From the NCBI GenBank assembly GCA_034006265.1, contig JAVETB010000004.1, positions 1-64,000 on the forward strand: a stretch of DNA of 64,000 nt. Direction: 5' to 3'. The stretch is from Syntrophus sp034006265. GTDB lineage: Bacteria; Desulfobacterota; Syntrophia; Syntrophales; Syntrophaceae. The notes under the pieces are model-generated. The model was not told the DNA's origin. It searched no databases and was given only the letters and a program-made list of their open reading frames with translations. Below are positions 1 to 7,318 of the stretch, one piece after another. Both the position numbers and the translations under genes were made by a program. Every line of letters starts with the position of its first letter. Within the stretch, counting starts at the first letter, position 1.

Positions 1-89
1 GAATGGTCTATACCGGCCACGGAGTCATTAACGACAAGATGAAACCCGGCTGGATGACGAGAGTTGTCGATTGGGTATGGCCATTTTAA
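1..89 (+). CDS. flgH: Flagellar L-ring protein FlgH, C-terminal end (partial)
   Basis: Only the last 28 codons are in the window, read from position 3 to a TAA at 87-89. The tail ends in the residues DWVWPF after a GxxTR-type stretch, which is the usual C-terminus of FlgH, the lipoprotein of the outer-membrane L ring of the flagellar basal body. flgI follows 48 bases downstream on the same strand, the normal flgH-flgI order, which supports the call. The fragment is too short for any statement on the rest of the protein. Confidence 0.85.
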   Translation, partial: MVYTGHGVINDKMKPGWMTRVVDWVWPF

Positions 90-137
90 GCTCTCCAAAA
101 TGAGTTTCTCGGGAATGTTTCCTGCTTGAGGAAAGTT

Positions 138-1316
138 ATGAAAAGTATAAAGGCAATTTCATTCATAATCCTTTTGGTGATCGCCGTGACTGGCATGTTT
201 ACCAGGCCGGGATTTTCCGCCCGATTGAAGGATATTGCCGCCATCAGTGGGGTGAGAGACAATCAGCTCATCGGGTATGGCCTTGTAGTCGGGCTGGCCG
301 GAACGGGTGACGATATCAAAAACGGATTTACCAGCGAGTCTCTGTCCAACATGCTCCACAGGCAGGGCATATTCATGAAGGGCAAGACTCTGAAATCCGA
401 CAATGTAGCCGCTGTGATGGTTACGGCAACACTGCCCGCCTTCGCCAAAACCGGCTCAAAGATCGATGCCATTGTTTCATCCATCGGGGACGCAACAAGC
501 CTTCATGGCGGCACTCTGCTGATGACCCCCTTGAAGGGAGCGGATGGAGCCATTTATGCCGTTGCGCAGGGTCCGGTAATTCTGGGCGGATACGCCTTCG
601 GAGGAGCAAACAGCAATGCTGGGAAAAATCATGCCAGCGCAGGCAGGATCGTCAACGGCGCCCTCGTTGAACGGGAGCTCAACTACGATTTCGGCCAGCT
701 ACGTTTATTGACGCTTAATCTCCTGCACCCCGATTTTTCAACCTCAAGTCATTTGACCAACGTCGTTAACAGGGAATTGGGGAAATACGTACAGGCGAGC
801 CAGGTAGACGCCTTCTCTGTAAACGTCAGGATGAGAGATGCTGACCCGATGAATCTGATGCAGCTCATTTCATTAATGGAGAATCTTGAAGTTCCAGTAG
901 ATTCACGGGCTGTGGTGGTCATGAACGAAAAAACCGGAACGATCGTCATGGGTGAGAATGTCCGCATCGCAACCGTGGCCGTGGCTCATGGCAATTTAAG
1001 CATTCAGATCAAGGAGGACGTGCTGGTTTCTCAACCCCTCCCTTTCTCGCCTCCTCCGACGAAAGGAGACTCGCCCGTCAAGGATCGTAAAAGCGGAACG
1101 ATCCTGGCCCCGGGGGCTCACACGGTTGTAACCAAGGATACCAATGTCGGTGTAGCGGAGGAGAAAAACAAGGTCATGGTTGTATCCAAGGGGGTAACGA
1201 TTCAGGATGTCGTCAGGGCGCTCAACGCCATTGGCGTATCGCCTCGAGACCTTATCACCATCATGCAGACGATCAAGGCGGCGGGTGCATTGCAGGCCGA
1301 GCTTAAAATCATCTGA
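138..1316 (+). CDS. flgI: Flagellar P-ring protein FlgI
   Basis: FlgI forms the periplasmic P ring around the flagellar rod. The product is about 392 residues, the family's usual length, with a Sec signal peptide (basic start, hydrophobic stretch to about residue 28) followed by the conserved RLKDIA start and the LIGYGLVVGLAGTGD motif. The C-terminal part has the typical GVSPRDLITIMQTIKAAGAL segment. I chose the ATG at 138 because it follows GAGGAAAG at a good distance; a TTG four codons upstream (126) is less likely. It lies between flgH and a flgJ-type gene, the standard rod/ring operon order. Confidence 0.96.
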   Translation: MKSIKAISFIILLVIAVTGMFTRPGFSARLKDIAAISGVRDNQLIGYGLVVGLAGTGDDIKNGFTSESLSNMLHRQGIFMKGKTLKSDNVAAVMVTATLPAFAKTGSKIDAIVSSIGDATSLHGGTLLMTPLKGADGAIYAVAQGPVILGGYAFGGANSNAGKNHASAGRIVNGALVERELNYDFGQLRLLTLNLLHPDFSTSSHLTNVVNRELGKYVQASQVDAFSVNVRMRDADPMNLMQLISLMENLEVPVDSRAVVVMNEKTGTIVMGENVRIATVAVAHGNLSIQIKEDVLVSQPLPFSPPPTKGDSPVKDRKSGTILAPGAHTVVTKDTNVGVAEEKNKVMVVSKGVTIQDVVRALNAIGVSPRDLITIMQTIKAAGALQAELKII

Positions 1317-1359
1317 CATTTCTCATGGAATTTATTTCGATGAATTGGCGGTTACAAAA

Positions 1360-1686
1360 ATGAATGACAACGGGATGAATATCAGCATGCCGCATAGAAA
1401 ATTCACCTCTTCAACGAATTCTGAAAACCAGGTGAAGAATAAAGAGGACCATCAGCTCAAGAAAGTATGTGCTGACTTTGAATCCCTTTTTGTTTATAAT
1501 TTGCTGCAGACAATGAGAAAAACAATTCCTGCGGGAAATCCCGTCACGCACTCCTTCGGCAAAGACACCTACAACATGATGTTCGATCAGAAGATTGCCG
1601 AAGAATTATCCAACAAGGGAAGTGGGATGGGCCTGCAGACGATCCTGTATCATCAACTTAAAAAACAGGATATCAAGAATAAATAG
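1360..1686 (+). CDS. flgJ: FlgJ-type rod-binding protein (rod domain only)
   Basis: The 108-residue product matches the N-terminal rod-binding (rod-capping) domain of FlgJ: an LKKVCADFESLFVYNLLQTM-type helix followed by the TYNMMFDQKIAEELS and GMGLQTILYHQL segments. It lacks the peptidoglycan hydrolase (glucosaminidase) domain fused to it in gammaproteobacterial FlgJ; single-domain forms are common in deltaproteobacteria. It follows flgI after 43 bases. The start at 1360 has only a weak ribosome site; the reading frame is open further upstream inside flgI, but that extension does not look like FlgJ. An ATG at 1375 is another possible start. Confidence 0.88.
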   Translation: MNDNGMNISMPHRKFTSSTNSENQVKNKEDHQLKKVCADFESLFVYNLLQTMRKTIPAGNPVTHSFGKDTYNMMFDQKIAEELSNKGSGMGLQTILYHQLKKQDIKNK

Positions 1687-1752
1687 AGCGGCTTTTTATG
1701 TTCCCTGACCCGGATTATTTTTTTGTTAATTCAGATTCGGGAGAACAATCAT

Positions 1753-1779
1753 TAAAGACTTTGGAGATTCTACCGATGA
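1753..1779 (+). promoter_or_regulatory. FliA (sigma-28) promoter for flgM
   Basis: TAAAGACT at 1753-1760 and ACCGATGA at 1772-1779 are separated by exactly 11 bases. This fits the flagellar sigma-28 consensus TAAAGTTT-N11-GCCGATAA with 12 of 16 positions. It lies 35 bases before flgM, so FlgM would be made under the sigma factor it inhibits, the classic feedback arrangement. Confidence 0.7.
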
Positions 1780-1814
1780 ATAATAATAAACAAAGCCAAT
1801 GATGGAGATGCACG

Positions 1815-2123
1815 ATGAACATCAACAATGCAAATGGAATTTCACCGAAAGAGATTCAACAGTATCTGTTGAATGAGACACTTGGGAAAGGCAGGGAGGT
1901 GCCGGAAGAAAAACCCTCAGCCATTCCGCAAGAAAAAGTTGATATTTCCAATAAGGCGAGAGAAATTCAGCAAATAAGCAGCAAAATGACTGACGCTCAG
2001 GACATCCGGGAGGATAAAGTCGCGGCAATAAAATCACAGATTGATGATGGGACCTACAACGTAAGCGGGGAAGAAGTGGCCAATAAAATGTTAGGCGAAA
2101 ACTTCCTGGATATTTTTGCCTGA
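1815..2123 (+). CDS. flgM: Anti-sigma-28 factor FlgM
   Basis: FlgM binds and holds FliA (sigma-28) until the hook-basal body is complete and is then exported through the flagellum. The 102-residue product has the family's layout: a disordered polar N-terminal half, the motif KVDISNKAREIQQ in the middle, and a C-terminal helical region with KVAAIKSQIDDGTYNVSGEEVANKML, the sigma-binding part. An ATG with GGAGATG-type ribosome site marks the start. A sigma-28 promoter lies just upstream, and a FlgN-like chaperone gene follows, as in many flagellar clusters. Confidence 0.92.
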   Translation: MNINNANGISPKEIQQYLLNETLGKGREVPEEKPSAIPQEKVDISNKAREIQQISSKMTDAQDIREDKVAAIKSQIDDGTYNVSGEEVANKMLGENFLDIFA

Positions 2124-2285
2124 TTCAAAAAATTAGGTTCATTTCAAAATGTCCATTACGTGATTTTTAACGTTTTTAAGAAATAAGCATCGCATTTTTG
2201 AGCTCCGGGCTTTTTTGGAACACTCAGAGCTGGAGTCCATGTACCGAACGTCATCAGGAGAAGATTCCGGAATACTTTTCAGGTT

Positions 2286-2840
2286 ATGAACAACGCAAGA
2301 AAAACAGCCCCCTTTGCCGAACAGGCAGCCAATGCAATCAATACCCCTGTCCAGTCCCTCATAAAGAATCTTCATGATGAAACGAATGTTTACGGGGAAT
2401 TAGTTCAACTGATCGAACGGGAACAAGAGATTTTACGACACCCCTCTCTTGACGATTTACTCACCAACCATTCAAGAATGGAAGCATGTCTTCTCAACGT
2501 CCAGATATGCAGAAACGAGAAAGAAAAAATTCTCAAGGCGTTCCAAAAAACTGCTTATACCGGCTGTGACGATGAACGGACACTTTATTCCATAACCGAA
2601 CATGCGGATGATCATCTTAAGAATCAATTGCTGGAATGCCAGGACAAACATCGCCGACTGATCGAGACCATCAAGAACCTTACCTCCAGAAATGTGACCC
2701 TTCTGAGGGGTTCTTTGTCACAAATCGGATCAACGTTGATGTTTTTGCAGAAAACGATCTCCTGCTCGATGAACTATATGCCGTCAGGCCGCATGTGTAT
2801 GACAATGCCCAACGGAACGTTATTCGACAGAAGAGGATAA
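2286..2840 (+). CDS. flgN: FlgN-like flagellar export chaperone
   Basis: The 184-residue, mostly helical protein has the spacing of the FlgN family, cytoplasmic chaperones that keep the hook-associated proteins FlgK and FlgL ready for export. Seen in the sequence are a first long helix (LHDETNVYGELVQLIERE), a middle helical section, and a C-terminal NVTLLRGSLSQIGSTLMFLQ helix followed by a Y-x-PSG turn, the usual end of FlgN. Family similarity is weak overall, so the call rests also on position directly after flgM. A second open frame overlaps the 3' end (2636-3028), but the C-terminal FlgN pattern is intact in this frame, so I see no need for a frameshift. Confidence 0.72.
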   Translation: MNNARKTAPFAEQAANAINTPVQSLIKNLHDETNVYGELVQLIEREQEILRHPSLDDLLTNHSRMEACLLNVQICRNEKEKILKAFQKTAYTGCDDERTLYSITEHADDHLKNQLLECQDKHRRLIETIKNLTSRNVTLLRGSLSQIGSTLMFLQKTISCSMNYMPSGRMCMTMPNGTLFDRRG

Positions 2841-3147
2841 AGAATGCTCATGCTGTGGCGGATGAGGACCATCGATATCAATTTCGTGCATTATCTCTTT
2901 TGAAGGGAAAGCGGATTTCTTTTCCTTTAAATAGCTTAAAAGCCCAAACCTGCCCTTTTTCTGAAATCAGCGAAATAGGCATAATACTTCACTCAAGTTA
3001 TAGGCGTTCTCAAGACACCTGTTATTGATCCCGTGGGATAGACTGTCAAAATCACCCATGTTTACGACGAATCAATCCGTTTGCGAGAACTCTTTAAAAG
3101 AGTGTTCACGATTGCAGAAGCTTTTGTCAGCAAAGGACAAACATACC

Positions 3148-3609
3148 ATGGCCGAAGAACATTCATCTGCATCAGAGAATCCGCAGACAAGTGCCGGGGA
3201 AATGATGGAAGGATACCGGGAGACCGAGATTTGCGTGCGATGCCGGGGTAAATGCTGTCAGATACAGCCCGGATATTGTCTGCCTTCAGAGTTTGGGTCC
3301 GCGGAGGCGGTCATGGAGGCATTGAACAGCGGCAAGTACGGTGTAATCCTGCTTTTGGATTCAGACATGAGGGCCCGGGTCATTCGGCCGCATTACAAAT
3401 TACGGAACCAGATGTCGGGATGCATCTTCCACAATGAGAACGGCTGCGAACTTCCCTGGCAGGAACGCCCCTACGGCTGCCGTATGCTGCGGCCACGAGA
3501 GCGGGACGGTGAGCATTGCCAACCAGAGGGGATTTCCATCTCGGAAGCGGCTAGTTTGTGGGAGAACAGTGGCTTTTTGCCTCCGATGCCGTATTTGGGT
3601 TTTGATTGA
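3148..3609 (+). CDS. YkgJ-family cysteine-cluster protein
   Basis: The 153-residue soluble protein carries a CxxC-x3-CC pattern (C29, C32, C36, C37 from the chosen start), a further Cys at 44, and three more cysteines in the motifs GCIFHNENGCELPW and RPYGCRML. This is the layout of the YkgJ/CxxCxxCC family, thought to bind iron or zinc; the cellular role is unknown. I start at ATG 3148 because AAAGGA lies 10 bases upstream. The frame is open further upstream (ATG 3058, TTG 3025) and a longer protein cannot be excluded. A bidirectional terminator separates it from the convergent nfn operon. Confidence 0.75.
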   Translation: MAEEHSSASENPQTSAGEMMEGYRETEICVRCRGKCCQIQPGYCLPSEFGSAEAVMEALNSGKYGVILLLDSDMRARVIRPHYKLRNQMSGCIFHNENGCELPWQERPYGCRMLRPRERDGEHCQPEGISISEAASLWENSGFLPPMPYLGFD

Positions 3610-3652
3610 TGAAGCCTTTGTGTCTGTGCGATGTGTGGCGATGTCGATAGAA

Positions 3653-3695
3653 AAAGCCCTTCCCCCAAAGAACGCTGAGGGAAGGGCTTTGTTTT
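3653..3695. terminator. Bidirectional rho-independent terminator
   Basis: AAAGCCCTTCCC at 3653-3664 pairs with GGGAAGGGCTTT at 3679-3690. The hairpin is followed by GTTTT on the plus strand and, read on the minus strand, by a TTTTTCT run. It sits between the convergent YkgJ-like gene and nfnB and can end both. Confidence 0.85.
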
Positions 3696-3730
3696 AAAAG
3701 GCTGAGAATCGCTCCTCGCTTTTCCTGATC

Positions 3731-5155
3731 CTATTTCTTGGAAAGATATTCGTGGATTGACGCAGCAGCCTTCTTCCCGGCACCCATGGCCAGGATGACG
3801 GTTGCTGAGCCGGTTACGATATCACCGCCGGCGTAAACGCCCTCGCGGCTCGTTTTACCAGTTTCCTCGTCGGCTACGATGTAGCCCCACTTGTTCGTAT
3901 CAAGACCCGGCGTTGTCATGGGGATGATCGGGTTGGCGTTTGTTCCCACAGAAACAACGACCGTATCCACATCGATGACAAATTCCGACCCCTTCTTTTC
4001 GACCGGTCTCCGTCGACCGGATTCATCGGGTTCGCCAAGTTCCATTTCGACGCATTTAATTCCCGTGACCCAGCCGTTCGCATCTCCGATATATTCGACA
4101 GGATTGGTCAACAGTTTGAACTGGACGCCTTCTTCCTTTGCGTGATGAACTTCTTCTGCTCTTGCGGGAAGTTCGACTTCACTGCGCCGGTAAATGATGT
4201 AGGCATTGTCCGCGCCGAGACGAAGGGCGGTTCTTACGGAGTCCATGGCCACGTTGCCTCCGCCGATGACGGCGACATTCTTTCCGCGGACAATGGGCGT
4301 GTCATATTCGGGGAACAGATAGGCCTTCATCAGGTTGGAGCGGGTCAGGTACTCGTTAGCCGAGTAAATGCCGCTGAGGTTTTCTCCCGGTATGCCCATG
4401 AAAACGGGGGCTCCGGCACCCACACCCAGGAAGACGGCATCATAGCCTTCCGCAAAGAGCTCATCGATGGTCTCCAGCCGGCCGATCACCGCATTGCACA
4501 CAACCTTGACTCCCAGTTTCTCGAGATAGTTGATCTCCGCTTCAACGATGCTTTTGGGGAGACGGAACTCGGGGATGCCGTAAACGAGCACTCCGCCCGG
4601 CTTATGAAGGGCTTCATAAATCGTCACCTCGTACCCCAGTTTGATCAGGTCGCCGGCAACGGTAAGGCCTGCAGGACCTCCTCCGACAACAGCCACTTTC
4701 TTGCCGTTCTTAGCAGCAACTTCAGGTATTTTTACCTGACCGCTGTTCCGCTCGTAGTCTGCGGCGAACCGTTCCAAACGACCGATGGCCACAGGCTCAT
4801 CCTTTTTGCCAAGGATGCAGAATTTCTCGCACTGACTCTCCTGTGGACAGACACGACCGCACACTGCGGGAAGCGCACTGTCTTCCTTCAGTTTCCAGGC
4901 GGCTTCGATAAATTTTCCCTCGGCAATCAGTTTTACAAAGGCGGGGATGTCAACGCCTACCGGACAGCCGGTACGGCAACCCGGTTTCTTGCACTGAATG
5001 CAGCGGCTTGCCTCTTTCATGGCCGTTTCTTCCGAATAGCCGATAGGGACTTCGTTATAGTTGTGGATCCTTACCTTGGGATCCTGCTCCGGCATCTTAT
5101 GCCGCGGCACTTTTTCTTTTTTTTCTTTCTTTTCGTTATTTTCCATGGCATTCAC
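3731..5155 (-). CDS. nfnB: NfnB-type subunit (GltD-like FAD/NADPH oxidoreductase)
   Basis: The 474-residue flavoprotein resembles the glutamate synthase small subunit and NfnB, the NADPH-side subunit of the NADH-dependent reduced-ferredoxin:NADP+ oxidoreductase. Near the N-terminus are two cysteine groups for [4Fe-4S] clusters (C52, C55, C60, C64 and C99, C103, C109, C113). A first Rossmann motif VAVVGGGPAG at about 154-163 binds FAD and a second, VAVIGGGNVAMD at about 294, binds NADPH. It starts inside the end of the neighbouring nfnA gene (20-base overlap), so the two are surely co-translated. No large glutamate synthase subunit is nearby, which favours Nfn over GltD. The enzyme would couple NADPH, NADH and ferredoxin pools by electron bifurcation. 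Confidence 0.87.
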   Translation of the reverse strand: MNAMENNEKKEKKEKVPRHKMPEQDPKVRIHNYNEVPIGYSEETAMKEASRCIQCKKPGCRTGCPVGVDIPAFVKLIAEGKFIEAAWKLKEDSALPAVCGRVCPQESQCEKFCILGKKDEPVAIGRLERFAADYERNSGQVKIPEVAAKNGKKVAVVGGGPAGLTVAGDLIKLGYEVTIYEALHKPGGVLVYGIPEFRLPKSIVEAEINYLEKLGVKVVCNAVIGRLETIDELFAEGYDAVFLGVGAGAPVFMGIPGENLSGIYSANEYLTRSNLMKAYLFPEYDTPIVRGKNVAVIGGGNVAMDSVRTALRLGADNAYIIYRRSEVELPARAEEVHHAKEEGVQFKLLTNPVEYIGDANGWVTGIKCVEMELGEPDESGRRRPVEKKGSEFVIDVDTVVVSVGTNANPIIPMTTPGLDTNKWGYIVADEETGKTSREGVYAGGDIVTGSATVILAMGAGKKAAASIHEYLSKK

Positions 5156-5972
5156 ACCTGTATTTATCCATCGATTCTTTTTCCTGGGTCATATACATTC
5201 TCAAACGGCTCGCCAGCAGATCGAAATCAACGGCATGGCCATCAAATTCAGGGCCATCGACACAGGCGAACTTAGTTTCTCCGCCAACCGCCACACGGCA
5301 GGCACCGCACATACCTGTCGCATCTACCATGATGGAATTCAGGCTGACCGTTGTCTTGATGCCATAATTCTTTGTTACTGCCGCCACGGCCTTCATCATG
5401 GGCACCGGGCCTATTGCGAAGACTTCATCGATCTTTTCACCGGATTCAATCAACGTCTTCAAAGCATCGCTGACAAACCCATGAATGCCATAACTCCCAT
5501 CATCGGTCGTTACGATCAGATTGTCGCTGATGCCCTTCATTTCCTCTTCCAGGATAAGCAACTCCTTGTTTCGAGCACCAATGATGGATGTGACCTTCGC
5601 CCCCTGCTTTTTCAGGGCGGCTCCGATGGGATAAACAACTCCCACTCCTACTCCTCCACCAACGCAGACGGCATTCTTGACGCCTTCAAGATGGGTGGGC
5701 CTCCCCATCGGCCCCTGCAGGTCCATCAATTCATCGCCCGCTTTCAATGTCGCCAGCTTGGCCGTTGTTTTTCCTACGACCTGGAATATGATGGTCAGGG
5801 TCCCCTTTTCAGGGTCAGCGTCCACAGTCGTCAGGGGAATTCTTTCCCCCTTTTCGTCGATCTTGAGGACTATGAACTGACCCGCCTTTCGCTTTTTAGC
5901 TATAGCGGGGGCGTCAAGTACCATCTTGACCACATTCTCAGATAAATCCACTTTCTCCAAAATCTTAGTCAA
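5136..5972 (-). CDS. nfnA: NfnA-type subunit (ferredoxin:NADP+ reductase-like, SudB family)
   Basis: The product (278 residues) is of the dihydroorotate dehydrogenase electron-transfer subunit/sulfide dehydrogenase beta type: an N-terminal FAD-binding barrel (residues to about 95, with RIPLTTVDAD), a NAD-binding half with GGGVGVGVVYPIG, and a C-terminal [2Fe-2S] site in MCGACRVAVGG plus FACVDGP. With NfnB downstream it forms the bifurcating NfnAB complex; NfnA carries the NADH-side FAD. The first start in frame is TTG at 5981, but AAGGAG sits right against it, so the TTG at 5972, ten bases behind this site, is more likely. It is first in a two-gene operon. Confidence 0.87.
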   Translation of the reverse strand: MTKILEKVDLSENVVKMVLDAPAIAKKRKAGQFIVLKIDEKGERIPLTTVDADPEKGTLTIIFQVVGKTTAKLATLKAGDELMDLQGPMGRPTHLEGVKNAVCVGGGVGVGVVYPIGAALKKQGAKVTSIIGARNKELLILEEEMKGISDNLIVTTDDGSYGIHGFVSDALKTLIESGEKIDEVFAIGPVPMMKAVAAVTKNYGIKTTVSLNSIMVDATGMCGACRVAVGGETKFACVDGPEFDGHAVDFDLLASRLRMYMTQEKESMDKYRCECHGK

Positions 5973-6008
5973 TGCTCTCAATCTCCTTCCCTAATCGAAG
6001 TGGCGTGG

Positions 6009-6037
6009 CTTTAACATGAACACTGTATGACTGTCAA
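6009..6037 (-). promoter_or_regulatory. Sigma-70-type promoter for nfnAB
   Basis: On the minus strand TTGACA (complement of 6032-6037) is followed after 17 bases by TTAAAG (complement of 6009-6014). The -35 box is perfect and the -10 box is poor. It lies about 37 bases before the nfnA start. Confidence 0.5.
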
Positions 6038-6317
6038 GACAAAAAGGCTGATTTCCGAACAGGATGGGAAGTGATGATTGCCTTGTACTATCAATGAGTA
6101 ACAGACCCGTGACGATTTCCTTACAGGGTTCCTGGAAGGGCGGCATGCGCTCTGTTGTATTTCAATTTTCGTTCAATCTGTCCCTCCATTTCTTAATGTT
6201 ACATTCAATGAATTGTGTTAATGGCAGCCATACCTGATGAAGCTTGCGAGGATAAAAATATCATAACACCACGTATTGACGAGATATTAGCAAATACACG
6301 AGCCGTATCCTGAAAGA
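6038..6317. other. Intergenic region between divergent nfnA and the c-subunit gene
   Basis: I see no open frame with a ribosome site and no clear hairpin here. The right end leads into a sigma-54-like element. AT-rich patches around 6230-6300 could hold further control sites but nothing specific can be named. Confidence 0.5.
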
Positions 6318-6333
6318 TGGTGCGTGTTTTGCT
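6318..6333 (+). promoter_or_regulatory. Possible sigma-54 (-24/-12) promoter for the c-subunit gene
   Basis: TGGTGCGTGTTTTGCT has the invariant GG and GC exactly 10 bases apart and keeps CG after the -24 element and TTGCT at -12, against the consensus TGGCACG-N4-TTGCW. It lies 103 bases upstream of the ATG at 6437, leaving room for a leader of about 90 bases. No activator gene is nearby. Confidence 0.5.
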
Positions 6334-6436
6334 AGCACAGCCGGCTAGATGGTTCCTCGTCTCCCAGGATCATGTATCTTGATGAAAGGGATCATTTAAG
6401 GAATAAGAACTATTTAAGGAGAAAAGGAGAAAGAAG

Positions 6437-6814
6437 ATGATCACGAAGATTCGGAAAACAATGGTTACATGCTTAACAATGGCGGCCGTGCTCTTGACTG
6501 CGTCGGTAGTCTGCGCCGCTGAGGCCGCTGCGCCCGGCAGCGAGTCCTACATTAAGGTTATCTTTGCAGTCGGCGCCATGGTTGGTGCTGGAATCGCCAT
6601 CGGCGGCGGGGCCATCGGTGCCGGTGCCGGTATCGGTAATGCAGCAAGCGGCGCCTGCCAGGCGGTCGGAAGAAATCCCGGTGTCCAGGGCAAAGTCATG
6701 ATGACCATGCTGGTCGGTATGGCCATGGCTGAATCCGTCGCCATTTACGCTCTGGTCGTTTCGCTGGTTCTTCTGTATGCGAACCCCTACATGAAGTACT
6801 TCATCGCCGGATAA
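6437..6814 (+). CDS. atpE: F-type ATP synthase c-subunit (AtpE), stand-alone gene with N-terminal extension
   Basis: The 125-residue protein is an F0 c-subunit hairpin: two glycine/alanine-rich membrane helices (about 40-73 and 86-115) joined by the polar loop R79-N80-P81, with the ion-carrying glutamate E99 in MAMAESVAIYALVV. An extra N-terminal segment of about 30 residues looks like a cleavable or membrane-inserting leader ending in CAAEAAA; such leaders are known in some deltaproteobacterial c-subunits. S100 and Y104 match the Na+-type c-ring pattern, but the Gln of helix 1 (Q32 in Ilyobacter) aligns with isoleucine and the Thr after ES is Val, so H+ coupling is more likely. AAGGAGAAAAGGAGAAAG is a strong ribosome site. 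No other atp gene is adjacent. Confidence 0.9.
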   Translation: MITKIRKTMVTCLTMAAVLLTASVVCAAEAAAPGSESYIKVIFAVGAMVGAGIAIGGGAIGAGAGIGNAASGACQAVGRNPGVQGKVMMTMLVGMAMAESVAIYALVVSLVLLYANPYMKYFIAG

Positions 6815-7026
6815 GACGTGCTGGCGGTCATGGGTTGTTTAAGGAGGGCTTTTCGGGGCCACTTAAAAACAGCCGGCAGCCGGAAAAGAGGGCTTGACGC
6901 GAGAGGAATTCAATTTTTGATGACCTTGTTTTGGTATGGTGTTGCACTGGGCTGAAGAATGTATCGAAAAAATTCTTCGCGAAGCAAAAAAGCTAAGATG
7001 ACGTTCTTCAGAAGATAGTAAGGAAT
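6815..7026 (+). other. Intergenic stretch after atpE, possible leader or small RNA
   Basis: There is no credible open frame. A small hairpin (GAAGAAT at 6954-6960 with ATTCTTC at 6972-6978) and an AT-rich tail run into the strong terminator at 7027. It may simply be the 3' untranslated part of the atpE transcript. A separate small RNA is possible but no clean promoter was found. Confidence 0.3.
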
Positions 7027-7060
7027 AAAAAAAGCCGGTTTTTTGACCGGCTTTTTTTAT
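7027..7060 (+). terminator. Rho-independent terminator after atpE
   Basis: AAAAAAAGCCGG and CCGGCTTTTTTT flank a TTTTTTGA loop, with the last T-run serving as the uridine tract. The symmetrical A/T runs make it usable in both directions. Confidence 0.9.
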
Positions 7061-7166
7061 CTTAATATTCATGACATGGGGTGTATATTCATTTCAGCAC
7101 TCTCATTATAGCTATGTTGTAATCATATAAAATGCAGTAAAATTATGTTATTAATCAATATTTTAA

Positions 7167-7195
7167 TTGACTTTGTCATCTATAGCTAGTATATG
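7167..7195 (+). promoter_or_regulatory. Sigma-70-type promoter for ppsA
   Basis: TTGACT at 7167-7172 and TATATG at 7190-7195 are separated by 17 bases, in a very AT-rich region. Transcription would begin near 7202, giving a leader of about 75 bases before the 13-codon ORF that precedes ppsA. Confidence 0.65.
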
Positions 7196-7275
7196 AAAAA
7201 AGATATGTATATGCACATCCCATCAAGTTCATTCCACACAAGACGCACAATAAACAACAGCTTTAGGAGGATATA

Positions 7276-7317
7276 ATGGCAGATCAAACATCAGTGTCCT
7301 TAGGGAGAAGGGGGTAA
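7276..7317 (+). CDS. Leader mini-ORF (13 codons) before ppsA
   Basis: ATG at 7276 follows a strong AGGAGGATATA site and encodes MADQTSVSLGRRG, ending in TAA at 7315-7317. The ppsA ATG begins at 7319, one base after the stop. The purine-rich GGGAGAAGGGGG that would serve ppsA lies inside the mini-ORF. The arrangement suggests translational coupling or a leader peptide; there is no run of one amino acid that would suggest attenuation. Confidence 0.5.
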   Translation: MADQTSVSLGRRG

Positions 7318-7318
7318 A

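Noticed and set aside
2636..3028. Open frame overlapping the end of the FlgN-like gene
   Set aside because: The FlgN C-terminal pattern, including the final Y-PSG turn, is complete in the main frame, and this frame has no family features or ribosome site.
4142..5275. Long plus-strand frame opposite nfnB
   Set aside because: It mirrors the nfnB coding frame; the minus-strand protein has full cofactor motifs.
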